Assembly (NCBI GenBank): GCA_023974075.1
Contig: CM043807.1
Coordinates: forward strand, 7,396,773 to 7,460,772
Length of the DNA: 64,000 nt
Source of the DNA: Chaenocephalus aceratus
Lineage: Eukaryota; Chordata; Actinopteri; Perciformes; Channichthyidae
Direction: 5' to 3'
Of this stretch, positions 53,701 through 57,650 are shown in pieces; the stretch's first letter is position 1, and the number at the start of each line of letters is the position of its first letter. The notes beneath the pieces were generated by a model that worked only from the letters and a program-made list of their open reading frames with translations, searched no databases and was not told the DNA's origin. Position numbers and translations under genes: made by a program.

Positions 53701-54861
53701 TGATTGAATCCACCCTGTAGTCCTGCTTGTAATTGATGTTGTTTTGGGCGTCAGCTTCTCTTGAGGGGACTGCTGAGTGGAGACAGAGGAAGAAAAGAAG
53801 GGTACTTGGAAGCAACACAGCTGGTGAGTGGCCAAGACAACTTATTCTCCTCCTCATCTTTTCACTTTTTTTCAATCTTGTTTACTTGCTTTGTGCATCA
53901 CATATTTCCATAAGCTATGAGTAATGATATCCTTGAAATTGTTTAAAAAGCACAATGTGGGAGAGAATGATAAGAGCAAAACTTAATCCATGAATGTTTG
54001 ATAGCCTGTGCTAGATTTCGTGACGCACTTTATGAAAAACAAGCGTAGTGGGAAAAAAGCTTCTCACTAGATCTTGTGTGTCATCATTGATAACATCCAG
54101 CAGGTCCCTTTATACTTAATAAGTATTTTAGAAATTCTCTAATTTGCTCTTTTCTTGAGAGAAGATGGATATCATGAAATATTTGTTTGTTGTGATCATT
54201 CAGGCAATTTATTAACATTTCTTATCCATCTCTATAAGAAAGCAAACAAGTAAGCATCCTTTTACACAAACACTTCAAAGCAGGTTTCATAATCCCATTT
54301 GTGAAATCTCGCCAGTCAAACCCTAAAATGTCCCCAAACATGTTGCACACTAGTGGCCCCAAGTGGCCTCAATATGTATATTTTTAGAGTGTCATGAAAT
54401 AAAAAATGTAGGCAATAATACACATCCTCGATCATATTGAAAAATAAGCTACATTGGTATGTTTTTATTTGTTCTCGCATGCAAGCAGAGCGCTGCCTGG
54501 AGCCCATGGCAGAGGGGGCCTGCTCAGAGTTTGTTCTCCTCTGGTACTTCCACCCTCGCTCAGGGGAGTGCAGGCCGTTTGTGTACGGGGGCTGTGGAGG
54601 AAACACAAACCAATTCTCTTCAAGACAAGAGTGCCAGAGTTGGTGCGGGGTGCAGAGGAGAGGTAAGGGGAACTAATCAGATCAATAAGTAAACGTTGTT
54701 CAGCTAATCTTCTGTAAAAGTGTCTCAGTTTGATTGGGAAGATGCTGTGATTCATAAAATAGTAACACAATATTTGCCTAATCTTTAATCATAGTAATTA
54801 AAATGGCATTTACACTTCCATAGGTACGAATCCTGGAGAGGAAACAATCAACCAACAATGA
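1852..54861 (+). CDS. col7a1: Type VII collagen alpha-1 chain gene, all visible exons (5' end missing)
   Basis: This secreted extracellular-matrix collagen forms anchoring fibrils at the epithelial basement membrane. The domain order read from the exons is VWA, seven FN3, VWA, long Gly-X-Y helix, hinge, second Gly-X-Y helix, Kunitz. Among collagens this order is specific to type VII. Collagen exons begin and end in phase 0, are multiples of 9 bp or close to it, and mostly start with a Gly codon; FN3 exons are phase 1 with few exceptions. The first visible exon starts in phase 1, so a signal-peptide exon must lie upstream; none is recognisable in 1-1851. The stop codon is at 54859-54861, followed by an ATTAAA signal at 55066. 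Several exons at 34.5-37.0 kb and one at 45.2 kb break frame. The gene identity is very secure; exact boundaries of some hinge exons are inferred. Confidence 0.93.
2401..3755. other. Intron with no recognisable element
   Basis: AT-rich intronic sequence between VWA1 exons. The open frames on either strand are short and resemble nothing I know. Confidence 0.6.
4212..5145 (+). mobile_element. Internally deleted Tc1-like transposon
   Basis: The ends are inverted repeats: CAGTTGCAAGAAAAAGTATG on the left and its complement on the right, flanked by TA dinucleotides at 4210-4211 and 5146-5147. The transposase frame opens at 4602 ([10 protein letters not shown]) with an intact helix-turn-helix DNA-binding half ([13 protein letters not shown] linker) and the first catalytic Asp in WTDETK. 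It then runs straight into the right inverted repeat after QRYVWRIQR, so the rest of the DDE domain is gone. The element is about 930 bp against about 1.6 kb for a full Tc1. It is non-autonomous, in intron 3 of the visible col7a1 gene, same strand. Confidence 0.92.
4602..5228 (+). pseudogene. Truncated Tc1 transposase
   Basis: The first 170 or so residues are transposase: paired-type HTH, then [13 protein letters not shown] and [11 protein letters not shown]. The final part is read-through of the inverted repeat and flank. It lacks the second and third catalytic acids and cannot be an active transposase. Confidence 0.88.
5688..6482. repeat. Probable DNA-transposon-derived repeat with an internal hairpin
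   Basis: The stretch opens with CAGTGACGTGCGGTGAGG. At about 6299-6378 two halves pair: CCAGCCAGTTTCTGTGGGG against CCCCACAGTAACTGGCT, with GAGGTGAGGCA and TGCCTCACC inside. A related CCAGCCAGTTACTGTGGG recurs at about 6431. The matching right terminus is not seen, perhaps because the LINE that follows interrupts it. The class is uncertain. Confidence 0.4.
6519..7052 (+). pseudogene. LINE ORF1 with SGNH-esterase-like domain
   Basis: The segment has VVLHIGTNY, then [12 protein letters not shown], and near the end [18 protein letters not shown]. Together these resemble the conserved blocks of SGNH/GDSL esterases. Such esterase-like ORF1 proteins are known in L2/CR1-group LINEs. The nucleophile-containing first block is not visible, so only the C-terminal half may remain. 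Confidence 0.6.
7460..10199 (+). pseudogene. LINE ORF2: endonuclease plus reverse transcriptase, broken
   Basis: The endonuclease half (7460-8644) has [21 protein letters not shown] and [11 protein letters not shown], the expected catalytic series. The RT half is spread over 8705-8974, 8938-9573, 9587-9772 and 9798-10199. The catalytic box reads HADDT instead of the usual YADDT. The reading frame changes at least three times. Confidence 0.85.
10901..11706 (+). CDS. col7a1: col7a1 fibronectin III repeat 1 (2 exons)
   Basis: Exons are 10901-11061 (phase 1 to 0) and 11577-11706 (phase 0 to 1). The first half has [18 protein letters not shown] and the conserved Trp, followed by [11 protein letters not shown]. 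The second has [19 protein letters not shown], the tyrosine-corner strand. It follows VWA1 directly. Confidence 0.88.
11812..12268 (+). CDS. col7a1: col7a1 fibronectin III repeat 2 (2 exons)
   Basis: Exons are 11812-11928 and 12113-12268, both phase 1 to 1. Key strands are [20 protein letters not shown] and [20 protein letters not shown]. The first exon start is set by TTGTAG at 11806-11811, which keeps frame with the preceding exon. Confidence 0.87.
12594..12815. repeat. TTAA-type short DNA element, partial
   Basis: It begins TTAAAGGGGACCTATTATGC and continues with CACTTGTTCACGTCTTTTATG. This is related to the complete copy at 26098-26577 and the copy at 63649. The right end is not clear. 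It sits in the intron between FN3 repeats 2 and 3. Confidence 0.6.
12959..13332 (+). CDS. col7a1: col7a1 fibronectin III repeat 3 (2 exons)
   Basis: Exons are 12959-13075 and 13186-13332, both phase 1 to 1. Seen: [20 protein letters not shown] with [12 protein letters not shown], then [21 protein letters not shown]. Confidence 0.87.
13442..14174 (+). CDS. col7a1: col7a1 fibronectin III repeat 4 (2 exons)
   Basis: Exons are 13442-13561 and 14016-14174, phase 1 to 1. Seen: [20 protein letters not shown] and [13 protein letters not shown], then [20 protein letters not shown]. The acceptor of the second exon is TTGTTTCAG, ending at 14015. Confidence 0.87.
14175..14861. other. Intron between halves of FN3 4 and 5
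   Basis: It contains a short AAT-rich simple repeat at about 14278-14303 and otherwise unremarkable AT-rich sequence. Confidence 0.6.
14862..15286 (+). CDS. col7a1: col7a1 fibronectin III repeat 5 (2 exons)
   Basis: Exons are 14862-14975 and 15137-15286, phase 1 to 1. Seen: [20 protein letters not shown] and [11 protein letters not shown], then [20 protein letters not shown]. Confidence 0.87.
15769..16415 (+). CDS. col7a1: col7a1 fibronectin III repeat 6 (2 exons)
   Basis: Exons are 15769-15906 and 16269-16415, phase 1 to 1. Seen: [20 protein letters not shown] and [12 protein letters not shown], then [20 protein letters not shown]. The sequence between this and the previous repeat (15287-15768) is plain intron. 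Confidence 0.87.
16742..17502 (+). CDS. col7a1: col7a1 fibronectin III repeat 7 (2 exons)
   Basis: Exons are 16742-16861 and 17356-17502, phase 1 to 1. Seen: [20 protein letters not shown] with [13 protein letters not shown], then [20 protein letters not shown]. This is the last FN3 repeat I can find; the next exon is a linker. Confidence 0.87.
17754..18014 (+). CDS. col7a1: col7a1 Thr/Pro-rich linker exon before VWA2
   Basis: The exon encodes a low-complexity Thr, Pro and Ala segment ([38 protein letters not shown]), probably an extended O-glycosylated spacer. Two donors keep phase 1: GTATGC after 18014 and GTCAGC after 17924. I chose the longer because its donor is better and its extra residues stay linker-like. 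Alternative use of both is possible. Confidence 0.75.
18143..19982 (+). CDS. col7a1: col7a1 VWA2 domain (4 exons)
   Basis: Exons are 18143-18282 (phase 1-0), 18683-18806 (0-1), 19530-19673 (1-1) and 19795-19982 (1-0). The metal site is complete: [14 protein letters not shown] gives DxSxS, GGGNTKTG gives the threonine, and [13 protein letters not shown] gives the aspartate. The last exon has [20 protein letters not shown] and ends in LSEFKLNDE. Its donor is AG|GCAAGA at 19983, a GC donor; no in-frame GT donor nearby gives phase 0. This domain closes the NC1 region and in the family contacts collagen and other matrix ligands. Confidence 0.9.
18807..19529. other. AT-rich intron within VWA2
   Basis: No element or exon is recognisable. 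The stretch is unusually rich in TTTTATTTTA-like runs around 19300. Confidence 0.55.
20149..20156. repeat. Left 8-bp target-site duplication TGTGTAGG
   Basis: It is identical to 24229-24236 and abuts the CAACC terminus of the foldback element on the left. Confidence 0.85.
20157..24228. mobile_element. Foldback DNA element with about 0.84-kb inverted arms and a nested LINE
   Basis: The left arm (20157-20994) and right arm (23371-24228) are inverted copies over their whole length, with few differences by eye. Termini are CAACCTGGTATCACGGCAAG on the left and, on the complement at the right, CAACCCGGTATCACGGCAAG. Exact 8-bp duplications TGTGTAGG flank it. Both arms contain the same short open frame in mirrored copies (20523-20717 minus, 23653-23841 plus), which I do not think is a gene. 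The loop holds a 5'-truncated L2 LINE (20995 to about 23262) and about 108 bp of other sequence. The 8-bp duplication fits hAT, P or Merlin-type insertion; no transposase is present. It lies in the intron between VWA2 and the junction exon. Confidence 0.85.
20995..23262 (-). mobile_element. 5'-truncated L2-clade LINE inside the foldback loop
   Basis: The minus-strand RT frame 23244-21550 has [55 protein letters not shown] and an intact YADDT box. A frame change near 21575 leads into the C-terminal part with [14 protein letters not shown] (21578-21228). The 3' tail has the TTTATCCAAAGCGACTTA motif and ACATT repeats at 20990-21010. The endonuclease half is missing, the usual 5' truncation of a target-primed insertion. 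Confidence 0.9.
24229..24236. repeat. Right 8-bp target-site duplication TGTGTAGG
   Basis: Exact copy of 20149-20156 beyond the GGTTG end of the foldback element. Confidence 0.85.
24497..24577 (+). CDS. col7a1: col7a1 NC1-to-helix junction exon
   Basis: This 27-codon phase 0 exon reads [18 protein letters not shown] followed by GPCSSQCMK. The two cysteines sit just ahead of the first Gly-X-Y triplet, a position suited to interchain disulfides. It joins the GC-donor exon ending at 19982. Confidence 0.85.
24873..28421 (+). CDS. col7a1: col7a1 triple helix, first 13 exons
   Basis: Exons: 24873-24890, 24977-25003, 25195-25260, 25767-25847, 25941-25967, 26794-26838, 27012-27086, 27170-27265, 27611-27637, 27837-27890, 28056-28127, 28235-28294, 28386-28421. 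All are phase 0 and nearly all start with a Gly codon. Most are pure Gly-X-Y, such as [15 protein letters not shown] at 26794. Natural breaks are seen in exon 25195 ([17 protein letters not shown]) and in exon 27012 ([13 protein letters not shown]). Type VII collagen is known for many short helix interruptions that give flexibility. Confidence 0.9.
25290..25545 (+). mobile_element. 3' tail of a non-LTR retroelement
   Basis: The end reads CAGGTCTCCCTTGAAAAATA, then CTCAATGGG and CCTGGTTAAATAAAGG, a tail widespread in fish genomes. No coding part is recognisable. It sits in the intron before 25767. Confidence 0.6.
26098..26577. mobile_element. Complete short TTAA-flanked DNA element
   Basis: Left end TTAAAGGGGACCGATCATGC and right end GCATGATAGGTCCACTTTAA are inverted copies, with TTAA at both borders. 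The 480-bp body has no credible gene. TTAA targets are used by piggyBac- and Kolobok-type transposases, so this is a non-autonomous relative of one of them. Kin are at 12594 and 63649. Confidence 0.75.
27429..27505 (-). mobile_element. Fragment of L2-type LINE/SINE 3' tail
   Basis: It contains CATTACATTTAG followed by TTTATCCAAAGTGATTTACA, the complement of the tail seen at 1-90. Only the tail is present. Confidence 0.65.
28013..28040. repeat. (CA)n microsatellite
   Basis: About 14 CA units, only 15 bp before a collagen exon acceptor at 28055. Confidence 0.9.
28512..30958 (+). CDS. col7a1: col7a1 triple helix, exons 14-21
   Basis: Exons: 28512-28556, 28733-28768, 28981-29025, 29702-29773, 29850-29882, 30533-30604, 30748-30807, 30923-30958. 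All are phase 0 with Gly-X-Y content, for example [16 protein letters not shown] at 29702. Exon 29850-29882 starts with IIGPTG, so the repeat is interrupted at that junction (DPAKG then IIG). Confidence 0.88.
30959..32093. other. 1.1-kb intron, possible unclassified repeat
   Basis: I see no exon. The stretch near 31325-31400 (GCTTAGGAACCTTCCTAACG) and the one near 31770-31810 are loosely complementary and may be ends of a decayed DNA element; this is weak. A CTCF-like 14-mer GCGCTCCCTAGTGG lies at 31933-31946. Confidence 0.4.
32094..34474 (+). CDS. col7a1: col7a1 triple helix, exons 22-30
   Basis: Exons: 32094-32174, 32371-32406, 32517-32561, 32949-33020, 33438-33473, 33761-33787, 33983-34021, 34122-34184, 34436-34474. 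Eight are regular Gly-X-Y. Exon 33983-34021 is entirely non-helical ([13 protein letters not shown], 13 residues), a clean single-exon interruption. The donor after 34474 is GTGTGT; an alternative at 34470 would drop one Val. The exon-to-exon frame is lost immediately after this block. Confidence 0.86.
33075..33300 (-). mobile_element. TTAA-ended short DNA element, second family
   Basis: It ends GGGCCCCTTAA and shares about 200 bp, in reverse orientation, with 55998-56185. Common blocks include GAGCAGACTGGGCTCTGGTT and CAGAGGGTGAAAAGAGGTGC. Confidence 0.65.
34571..34900 (+). CDS. col7a1: col7a1 triple helix, three consecutive frame-broken exons
   Basis: Exons are 34571-34625 (55 bp), 34707-34738 (32 bp) and 34845-34900 (56 bp). 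All have good splice sites and clear collagen content, but lengths are one base off a multiple of three. The first reads [18 protein letters not shown] only if one G of GGGG is ignored. The second needs one more G at AAGGATC to read [11 protein letters not shown]. The third needs one more G at CCGGAACT to finish LPGTP. As printed, the chain would go out of frame here. Uncorrected read errors seem likelier than true decay, because the triplets are otherwise conserved. Confidence 0.75.
35104..36731 (+). CDS. col7a1: col7a1 triple helix, last exons before the hinge
   Basis: Exons: 35104-35148, 35310-35345, 35433-35459, 35537-35590 (or to 35608 with donor GTAGAA), 35708-35770, 36465-36482, 36563-36598, 36693-36731. 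All are phase 0. Exon 35310 reads [12 protein letters not shown], with Ala (GCA) where a helix Gly (GGA) is expected. Exon 35708 starts with a non-helical stretch ([13 protein letters not shown]) then GPPGAT. The last exon, [13 protein letters not shown], leaves the helix. Confidence 0.83.
35947..36373. mobile_element. hAT-like non-autonomous element with 8-bp duplication
   Basis: The left end CAGAGATGGGGTCGTTACT and the complement of the right end, CAGAGTTGGGTGTAACGCGT, are inverted repeats. The flanks are exact 8-bp copies of CCCCTATC at 35939-35946 and 36374-36381. No transposase is present. It lies in the intron before exon 36465. Confidence 0.82.
36817..37085 (+). CDS. col7a1: col7a1 hinge start: helical segment (2 exons)
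   Basis: Exons are 36817-36852 ([12 protein letters not shown]) and 36950-37085 ([13 protein letters not shown], then [13 protein letters not shown] and SNIITEYT). The pattern resembles the short hydrophobic hinge segment that interrupts the helix in mammalian COL7A1. The second exon is 136 bp, one more than a multiple of three. The two open parts are in different frames, joined around CAAGGATGG at about 36995. Dropping one G there restores a continuous reading. This is the fourth frame break of its kind in 2.5 kb. Confidence 0.72.
37336..38267 (+). CDS. col7a1: col7a1 hinge, Asn/Asp-rich exons
   Basis: Exons are 37336-37431 ([20 protein letters not shown]...) and 38064-38267 ([20 protein letters not shown], then [18 protein letters not shown]). 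Both are phase 0. The second has three N-glycosylation sequons close together (NLT, NST, NYT) and another at NAS. There is no Gly-X-Y. These exons have no counterpart that I recognise in the short mammalian hinge. Confidence 0.72.
38402..38932 (+). mobile_element. Probable solo LTR
   Basis: The ends are TGTGACGG and CCCGTCACA, the TG...CA form of an LTR. Inside are a TTAATAAGG TATA-like box near 38698 and an AATAAA near 38862. No clean target duplication is visible, so the copy is old or the ends are slightly misplaced. No internal retroviral-type coding region is nearby. Confidence 0.6.
39001..40530 (-). mobile_element. Decayed Tc1-like transposon abutting a splice acceptor
   Basis: Inverted ends are CAGTGGAGGAAATAAGTATT on the left and its complement on the right; TA follows at 40531-40532. 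Minus-strand transposase remains include ARDQPRTT-like HTH sequence and [12 protein letters not shown], the first catalytic-Asp region, in broken frames. The right end stops 12 bp before the exon that starts at 40543. Confidence 0.9.
40543..42765 (+). CDS. col7a1: col7a1 hinge, basic then acidic exons (7 exons)
   Basis: Exons: 40543-40650 (ending KKKNRERGK), 41160-41204 ([15 protein letters not shown]), 41638-41703 ([20 protein letters not shown]), 42046-42102, 42279-42380, 42550-42600, 42715-42765 (ending EEQHE). All are phase 0 multiples of three with good GT-AG sites. The segment goes from strongly basic to strongly acidic with Tyr, then to a Ser/Thr/Glu/Pro stretch. Furin-like KRQRQR and the Tyr-acidic run (possible tyrosine sulfation) are visible. 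Assignment to col7a1 rests on phase and position between the two helices. Confidence 0.7.
43253..43338 (+). CDS. col7a1: Possible alternative 3'-terminal hinge exon
   Basis: After TTTTTTTAAACAG the frame set by the previous exon reads GAC GAC TCT TAA, giving DDS and a stop at 43262-43264. An AATAAA follows at 43333-43338. If used, it would end the protein in the hinge and yield a secreted chain with NC1 and the first helix only. The other path skips it and joins 43979. Confidence 0.45.
43979..44364 (+). CDS. col7a1: Candidate col7a1 hinge exons linking to the charged exon
   Basis: Exons are 43979-44099 (phase 0 to 1, ending RSLARLH) and 44325-44364 (phase 1 to 2, [12 protein letters not shown]), both with GTAAGT donors. 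They connect the exon ending at 42765 (phase 0) to 44463 (phase 2) without a frame break. The peptide resembles nothing I know. Phase agreement is the main support; they could also be untranslated or false. Confidence 0.45.
44463..45081 (+). CDS. col7a1: col7a1 long Glu/Arg-rich hinge exon
   Basis: This 619-bp exon is phase 2 to 0 and is far the largest in the gene. It starts with a Lys-rich part ([10 protein letters not shown]), becomes acidic ([18 protein letters not shown]), then runs about 120 residues of alternating Glu and Arg with few other residues. It ends [20 protein letters not shown] just before the second helix. The pattern predicts a highly charged, possibly single-alpha-helix or coiled-coil rod. 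The coding strand is almost pure purine from about 44740 to 45025. The complementary strand is open by composition only. Confidence 0.72.
45191..45224 (+). CDS. col7a1: col7a1 second helix, first exon (frame-broken)
   Basis: Thirty-four bases read [11 protein letters not shown] after one leading G. With a phase 0 donor upstream the printed exon is one base too long or two short. The likely original starts with a full Gly codon. Splice sites are TATGCAATAG and GTAACG. Confidence 0.65.
45737..46102 (-). mobile_element. Solo LTR with 5-bp target duplication
   Basis: The unit starts TGTAAGGG and ends TCTCACA, flanked by CAAAT at 45732-45736 and 46103-46107. An AATAAA on the minus strand near 45820 gives the orientation. 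Only the 366-bp LTR remains, the usual product of LTR-LTR recombination. It lies in the intron between the first two exons of the second helix. Confidence 0.78.
46605..48601 (+). CDS. col7a1: col7a1 second triple helix, proximal exons
   Basis: Exons: 46605-46631, 46736-46795, 47133-47258, 47406-47477, 47635-47670, 47785-47844, 48003-48047, 48150-48185, 48566-48601. All are phase 0. Exon 47133 (126 bp) contains [10 protein letters not shown], an Ala where Gly is expected. Exon 47785 ([20 protein letters not shown]) is mostly an interruption. The rest is regular Gly-X-Y. Confidence 0.88.
48686..51912 (+). CDS. col7a1: col7a1 second triple helix, distal exons
   Basis: Exons: 48686-48742, 48828-48899, 49075-49146, 49226-49261, 49338-49418, 49498-49551, 49651-49704, 49785-49847, 49936-49998, 50105-50221, 50627-50704, 51859-51912. 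All are phase 0. Exon 50627 carries [18 protein letters not shown], with a helix cysteine that could form an interchain bond, as helix-end cysteines do in antiparallel dimers of type VII collagen. The last helix exon ends EPGLS. Confidence 0.88.
50722..50750. repeat. (AC)n microsatellite
   Basis: About 14 units just after the exon ending at 50704. Confidence 0.9.
50785..51792. mobile_element. hAT-like non-autonomous element, about 1 kb
   Basis: Left end CATAGGCGGCGCGTGAGGCT; the complement of the right end is CAGGGGCGGCGGGTACTGTA. Both continue into a GAAGGCTAA block. Flanks are CGTCTTGG (50777-50784) and GGTCTTGG (51793-51800), a 7-of-8 duplication. No transposase frame is seen. It fills most of the intron before the last helix exon. 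Confidence 0.75.
52018..52897 (+). CDS. col7a1: col7a1 NC2 start (2 exons)
   Basis: Exons are 52018-52066 ([16 protein letters not shown], phase 0 to 1) and 52703-52897 ([15 protein letters not shown] and an acidic Pro/Thr tail [18 protein letters not shown], phase 1 to 1). The amphipathic start with a terminal Cys matches the region after the helix in COL7A1, where NC2 cysteines take part in dimer formation. The intron 52067-52702 has a (GT)n run near 52180 and nothing else recognisable. Confidence 0.8.
53755..53823 (+). CDS. col7a1: col7a1 short basic linker exon
   Basis: Sixty-nine bases, phase 1 to 1, reading [20 protein letters not shown]. It bridges in frame from 52897 to the Kunitz exon. 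The RQRKKRR run is a strong furin or BMP1-region-like basic site. The acceptor is GGGCGTCAG and the donor GTGAGT. Confidence 0.6.
54489..54662 (+). CDS. col7a1: col7a1 Kunitz domain
   Basis: A single phase 1 exon holds the whole domain: [45 protein letters not shown]. All six cysteines are present. The residue after the second Cys, which sets protease specificity, is Ser instead of Lys or Arg, so trypsin inhibition is unlikely. A C-terminal Kunitz domain is the hallmark of type VII collagen NC2. Confidence 0.93.
54824..54861 (+). CDS. col7a1: col7a1 last coding exon
   Basis: In phase 1 it reads [11 protein letters not shown] then TGA at 54859-54861. The acceptor is ACTTCCATAG. An ATTAAA at 55066-55071 is the likely poly(A) signal. 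Confidence 0.85.
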
Positions 54862-55125
54862 GGAAATCATTTGTGTACATAACTTTGTAAAATGTTCTAA
54901 TCGTGTGTTTTTTTGTGGATTTATTTATATATTTTAACGGCTTCATTTTTTTAGAGACAAAGTGTTGAAAATCGAAATGTGAATATTATATACTTTTATT
55001 CTGAAATAGACTGACATTAGACTGAGTTTTTGAACGTCCGAAAATATCAATTTCCATCCTGAAATATTAAATCACTCTTTTTCTTGTGTATATTTGTCGT
55101 GCTCGTCTCTTCTCTCCATCTCTCT

Positions 55126-55755
55126 TTAATACTCAGTCACCTTTCTGATGTTTTCATCAAGTGCCCTGAGAACCAATGAGAAGCTGGTTTCTGAATGCCT
55201 GCTGCTACCTCCACCACTACATATGTTTCTTTGGTAGGGGGTGTTATGGGTCAGGCTGGGAGCCGCATGAGGGGGATCATCATCGGGACTCTCCATCGGA
55301 GCGGCGCAGCAGGAGCAGGGGATTCCTGCGTGGGTGTTGAAGTGACGGCAGCACGCATTCAGGGCTTTTTTGCTGGCAGTGTGACACACGAAGAAGCACG
55401 ACACAGGCCAGATTCTCAGGGTGTCATTTGATGATGTTTGAAAAAAGAAATCTTAGTTTTCAGTACAACATGCTGCAGCTCCACCGCCACGTTTCTGGAG
55501 GCATTCTTCAATAATCAGTATTTAAAGCAGAAACTACATTTGGTTCATAGATACAGAGGAGTCTTTAGAGAGGCTTCCTCCATTAGTCACGATGCTGCTC
55601 TGTACGATGCACTCCCACACACCGAGAGGCTTCGTAGATCTGTAATATGTAGTTACGCAGTCTGCAGTGACAGGCTGTCCTCGATGAACCACGCCCTCTG
55701 CCAACACAACTAGTGTAGACGAGGCAGAGGCCACACTGTAAAAAATACGTAACAC
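55126..55755 (-). pseudogene. Possible ZP3-like egg-coat protein remnant
   Basis: Two minus-strand open segments lie in order. 55755-55534 has TADCVTTYYRSTKPLGVWEC after a TTTTACAG-like acceptor. 55434-55126 has FVCHTASKKALNACCRHFN then IPCSCC. The order CH, AC, FN, CxCC resembles the C-terminal half of fish ZP3-like zona pellucida proteins. No full gene, signal peptide or membrane anchor is seen. This is a weak pattern call; chance or another cysteine-rich gene is quite possible. Confidence 0.25.
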
Positions 55756-55997
55756 TTATATTTTAGCTTTAAAGTCATTTGTCCTTATTCTTAATCTACT
55801 TTCTCCGTGTTAACATATAGCTAGTATTGCTTGAAATAATATTAGTCAGTGTTTTTCTTAAAACCCCCAAAACTTAGTTTAGTATCATAAAAGGTGCTCT
55901 GTGGAGTTTTATTTGAAACATCAAAATGCATTGTGTGTAACCTTAAGGTCTGGTGGGTTTTTTCCTTTCACATTTAGTTTTCAAAGCTAAATGATAA

Positions 55998-56185
55998 CTT
56001 AAAGGGGCCCTATTTTCTCATGTTCAGGTTCATATTAGCATTGTGTGTCTCTTCTGGGACATGTCTCCATGCTTTAAAGTTCAAAGCTCTTTATCTTGCT
56101 CCTACTGCTGCAGCACCTCTTTTCACCCTCTGTCTGAAACCAGAGCACAGTCTGCTCTGATTGGTTAGCTGGCCGGCTTGGCCAG
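55998..56185 (+). mobile_element. TTAA-ended short DNA element, second family
   Basis: It begins CTTAAAGGGGCCCTATTTTC and shares CACCTCTTTTCACCCTCTGT and AACCAGAGC with the reversed copy at 33075-33300. The right end is indistinct. Confidence 0.6.
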
Positions 56186-56845
56186 TGGATATGGACCTGG
56201 ACCACATTAAACCAGGAACCAATAAAAGAACACACACACAAATCAAAAAAATGTAATAGTAAGAATATATATATATATTTCCACAAAGAAAGAAGTGAAG
56301 TATGTTGGTTCATATTATTTAACTTGTTAAACATAAGACTCAAAACCAGACAAGAAGTATATGGGGTCAATACCACACCTAAACTGAGCAGGAACTTTGA
56401 ACACGTCACATTTCAAGTGACTAACAACAACATAATCCAGCATAGCATGAAAGTGAGGTTCTCCATTGAAGCTAAAGAGGAGCAACTCATTCCATGTCAG
56501 AGCTCAGAGTGGAGGCAGGAGGGAGGACGTGTTTAGCACAGTGTGTCAGAGACTGCATACTCCAGCTGGGCAGACTTACAGTCATATTAATCCCACGATG
56601 AAGTTGTTCATTAGAGTTTGACCAACACCCTCTGATCCTCTCACTTCTGCAAACTTGGTTTTGACATGTAATTTACATCACTAGGTAGTTCCCATGGTGT
56701 GTGTTGCGTCTCCACTTAAAGTTGTATTTAAAACACATTGAAAACCATATTTAAAACTATTAATTGATTGTCAAAATAGCAGCTGACAGATACACCTATT
56801 AAATAATGCAATTATTCTTGCTGAATTTACAATAACTGCAAATAT

Positions 56846-57036
56846 ATGGGAGGCGTTTGGTGCAGTGGGTTGTGCGTTGGTGTTCGGAACAGGTTCAAAC
56901 CCCACTGCAGTCAGCATGTCGTTGTGTCCCTGAGACACTTCACCCCACATTGCTCCTGTGGGGATTACCCACAGTATTGAGTATGTAAGTCGCTTTGGAT
57001 AAAAGCGTCTAACAAGTGACATGTAATGTAATGTAA
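56846..57036 (+). mobile_element. tRNA-derived SINE with L2-type tail
   Basis: The head has a pol III A-box-like TGGTGCAGTGGGT and a B box GGTTCAAACCCC about 35 bp later. The tail has GTAAGTCGCTTTGGATAAAA and TGTAATGTAATGTAA, matching the 3' end of the L2-type LINEs in this window. A shared tail lets the LINE machinery mobilise the SINE. Confidence 0.8.
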
Positions 57037-57049
57037 GAAAGTGTTGCCT

Positions 57050-57180
57050 GAATGGGAACTGTCCATGGTTCTGAGTGGGAGCTTTTACTTGTTCTGAATG
57101 GGAACTGTCCGTGGTTCTGAGTGGGAGCTTTTACTTGTTCTGAATGAGAACTGTCCGTGGTTCTGAGTGGGAATTGTTAC
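57050..57180 (+). repeat. 46-bp tandem repeat, about 2.9 copies
   Basis: Units start at 57050, 57096 and 57142 with GAATGGGAACTGTCC and GTTCTGAGTGGGAG. Differences are few. It directly follows the SINE. Confidence 0.85.
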
Positions 57181-57479
57181 TTTTCCTCAACAAGCAATCT
57201 TATGTCATAAAACGAGAATTGAATGAGGTGTAAACATACCGAAAAAGGATCAGGCTGCAAGAAAAAAAGTGTGTTGTTGTCTCTGTGGTAGTGATGCCTT
57301 GTGTTCACCGAAAGGAGGTCACGTTTAACAACTTGTTTCAATGTACCACTACATCACTGCATCACAACCAATGGGATACTGGAGCGCAGACCAACATGTG
57401 AACGGGGATGACGTTGTTGCTGGCGTAGGGCTGCAGTTTGGTGGCTCCTACTAAATGAATGCAGAGGGAATGGACGAGC

Positions 57480-57650
57480 ATGACACGCTGCCGGTCGGAC
57501 AGTGCGCACTGCTGACCTCCGCTCAGTATCCCTTCATCGGGATTTCTTATCGCACTTCACTTCAGAGGGTTTCTGCCGCTTTGGGTTTTCTTCGCAGGGA
57601 TAGTGTTGGGTGACCTCTCTAATTGCGTTCTTTATTGTAGGACACGAGTG
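57480..57650 (+). promoter_or_regulatory. Likely 5' untranslated exon and promoter region of the urocortin gene
   Basis: A GTAAGT donor at 57651 and the CCCAG acceptor at 57986 frame an intron just before the ATG. CRF-family genes have this two-exon form, with the whole precursor in exon 2. A TGACGTTG element at about 57409 could be a cAMP-response half site. The start of transcription is not fixed. Confidence 0.45.

Noticed and set aside
57050..57180. CRISPR-like direct repeats
   Set aside because: Units are contiguous 46-bp tandem copies without spacers, in a vertebrate intergenic region.
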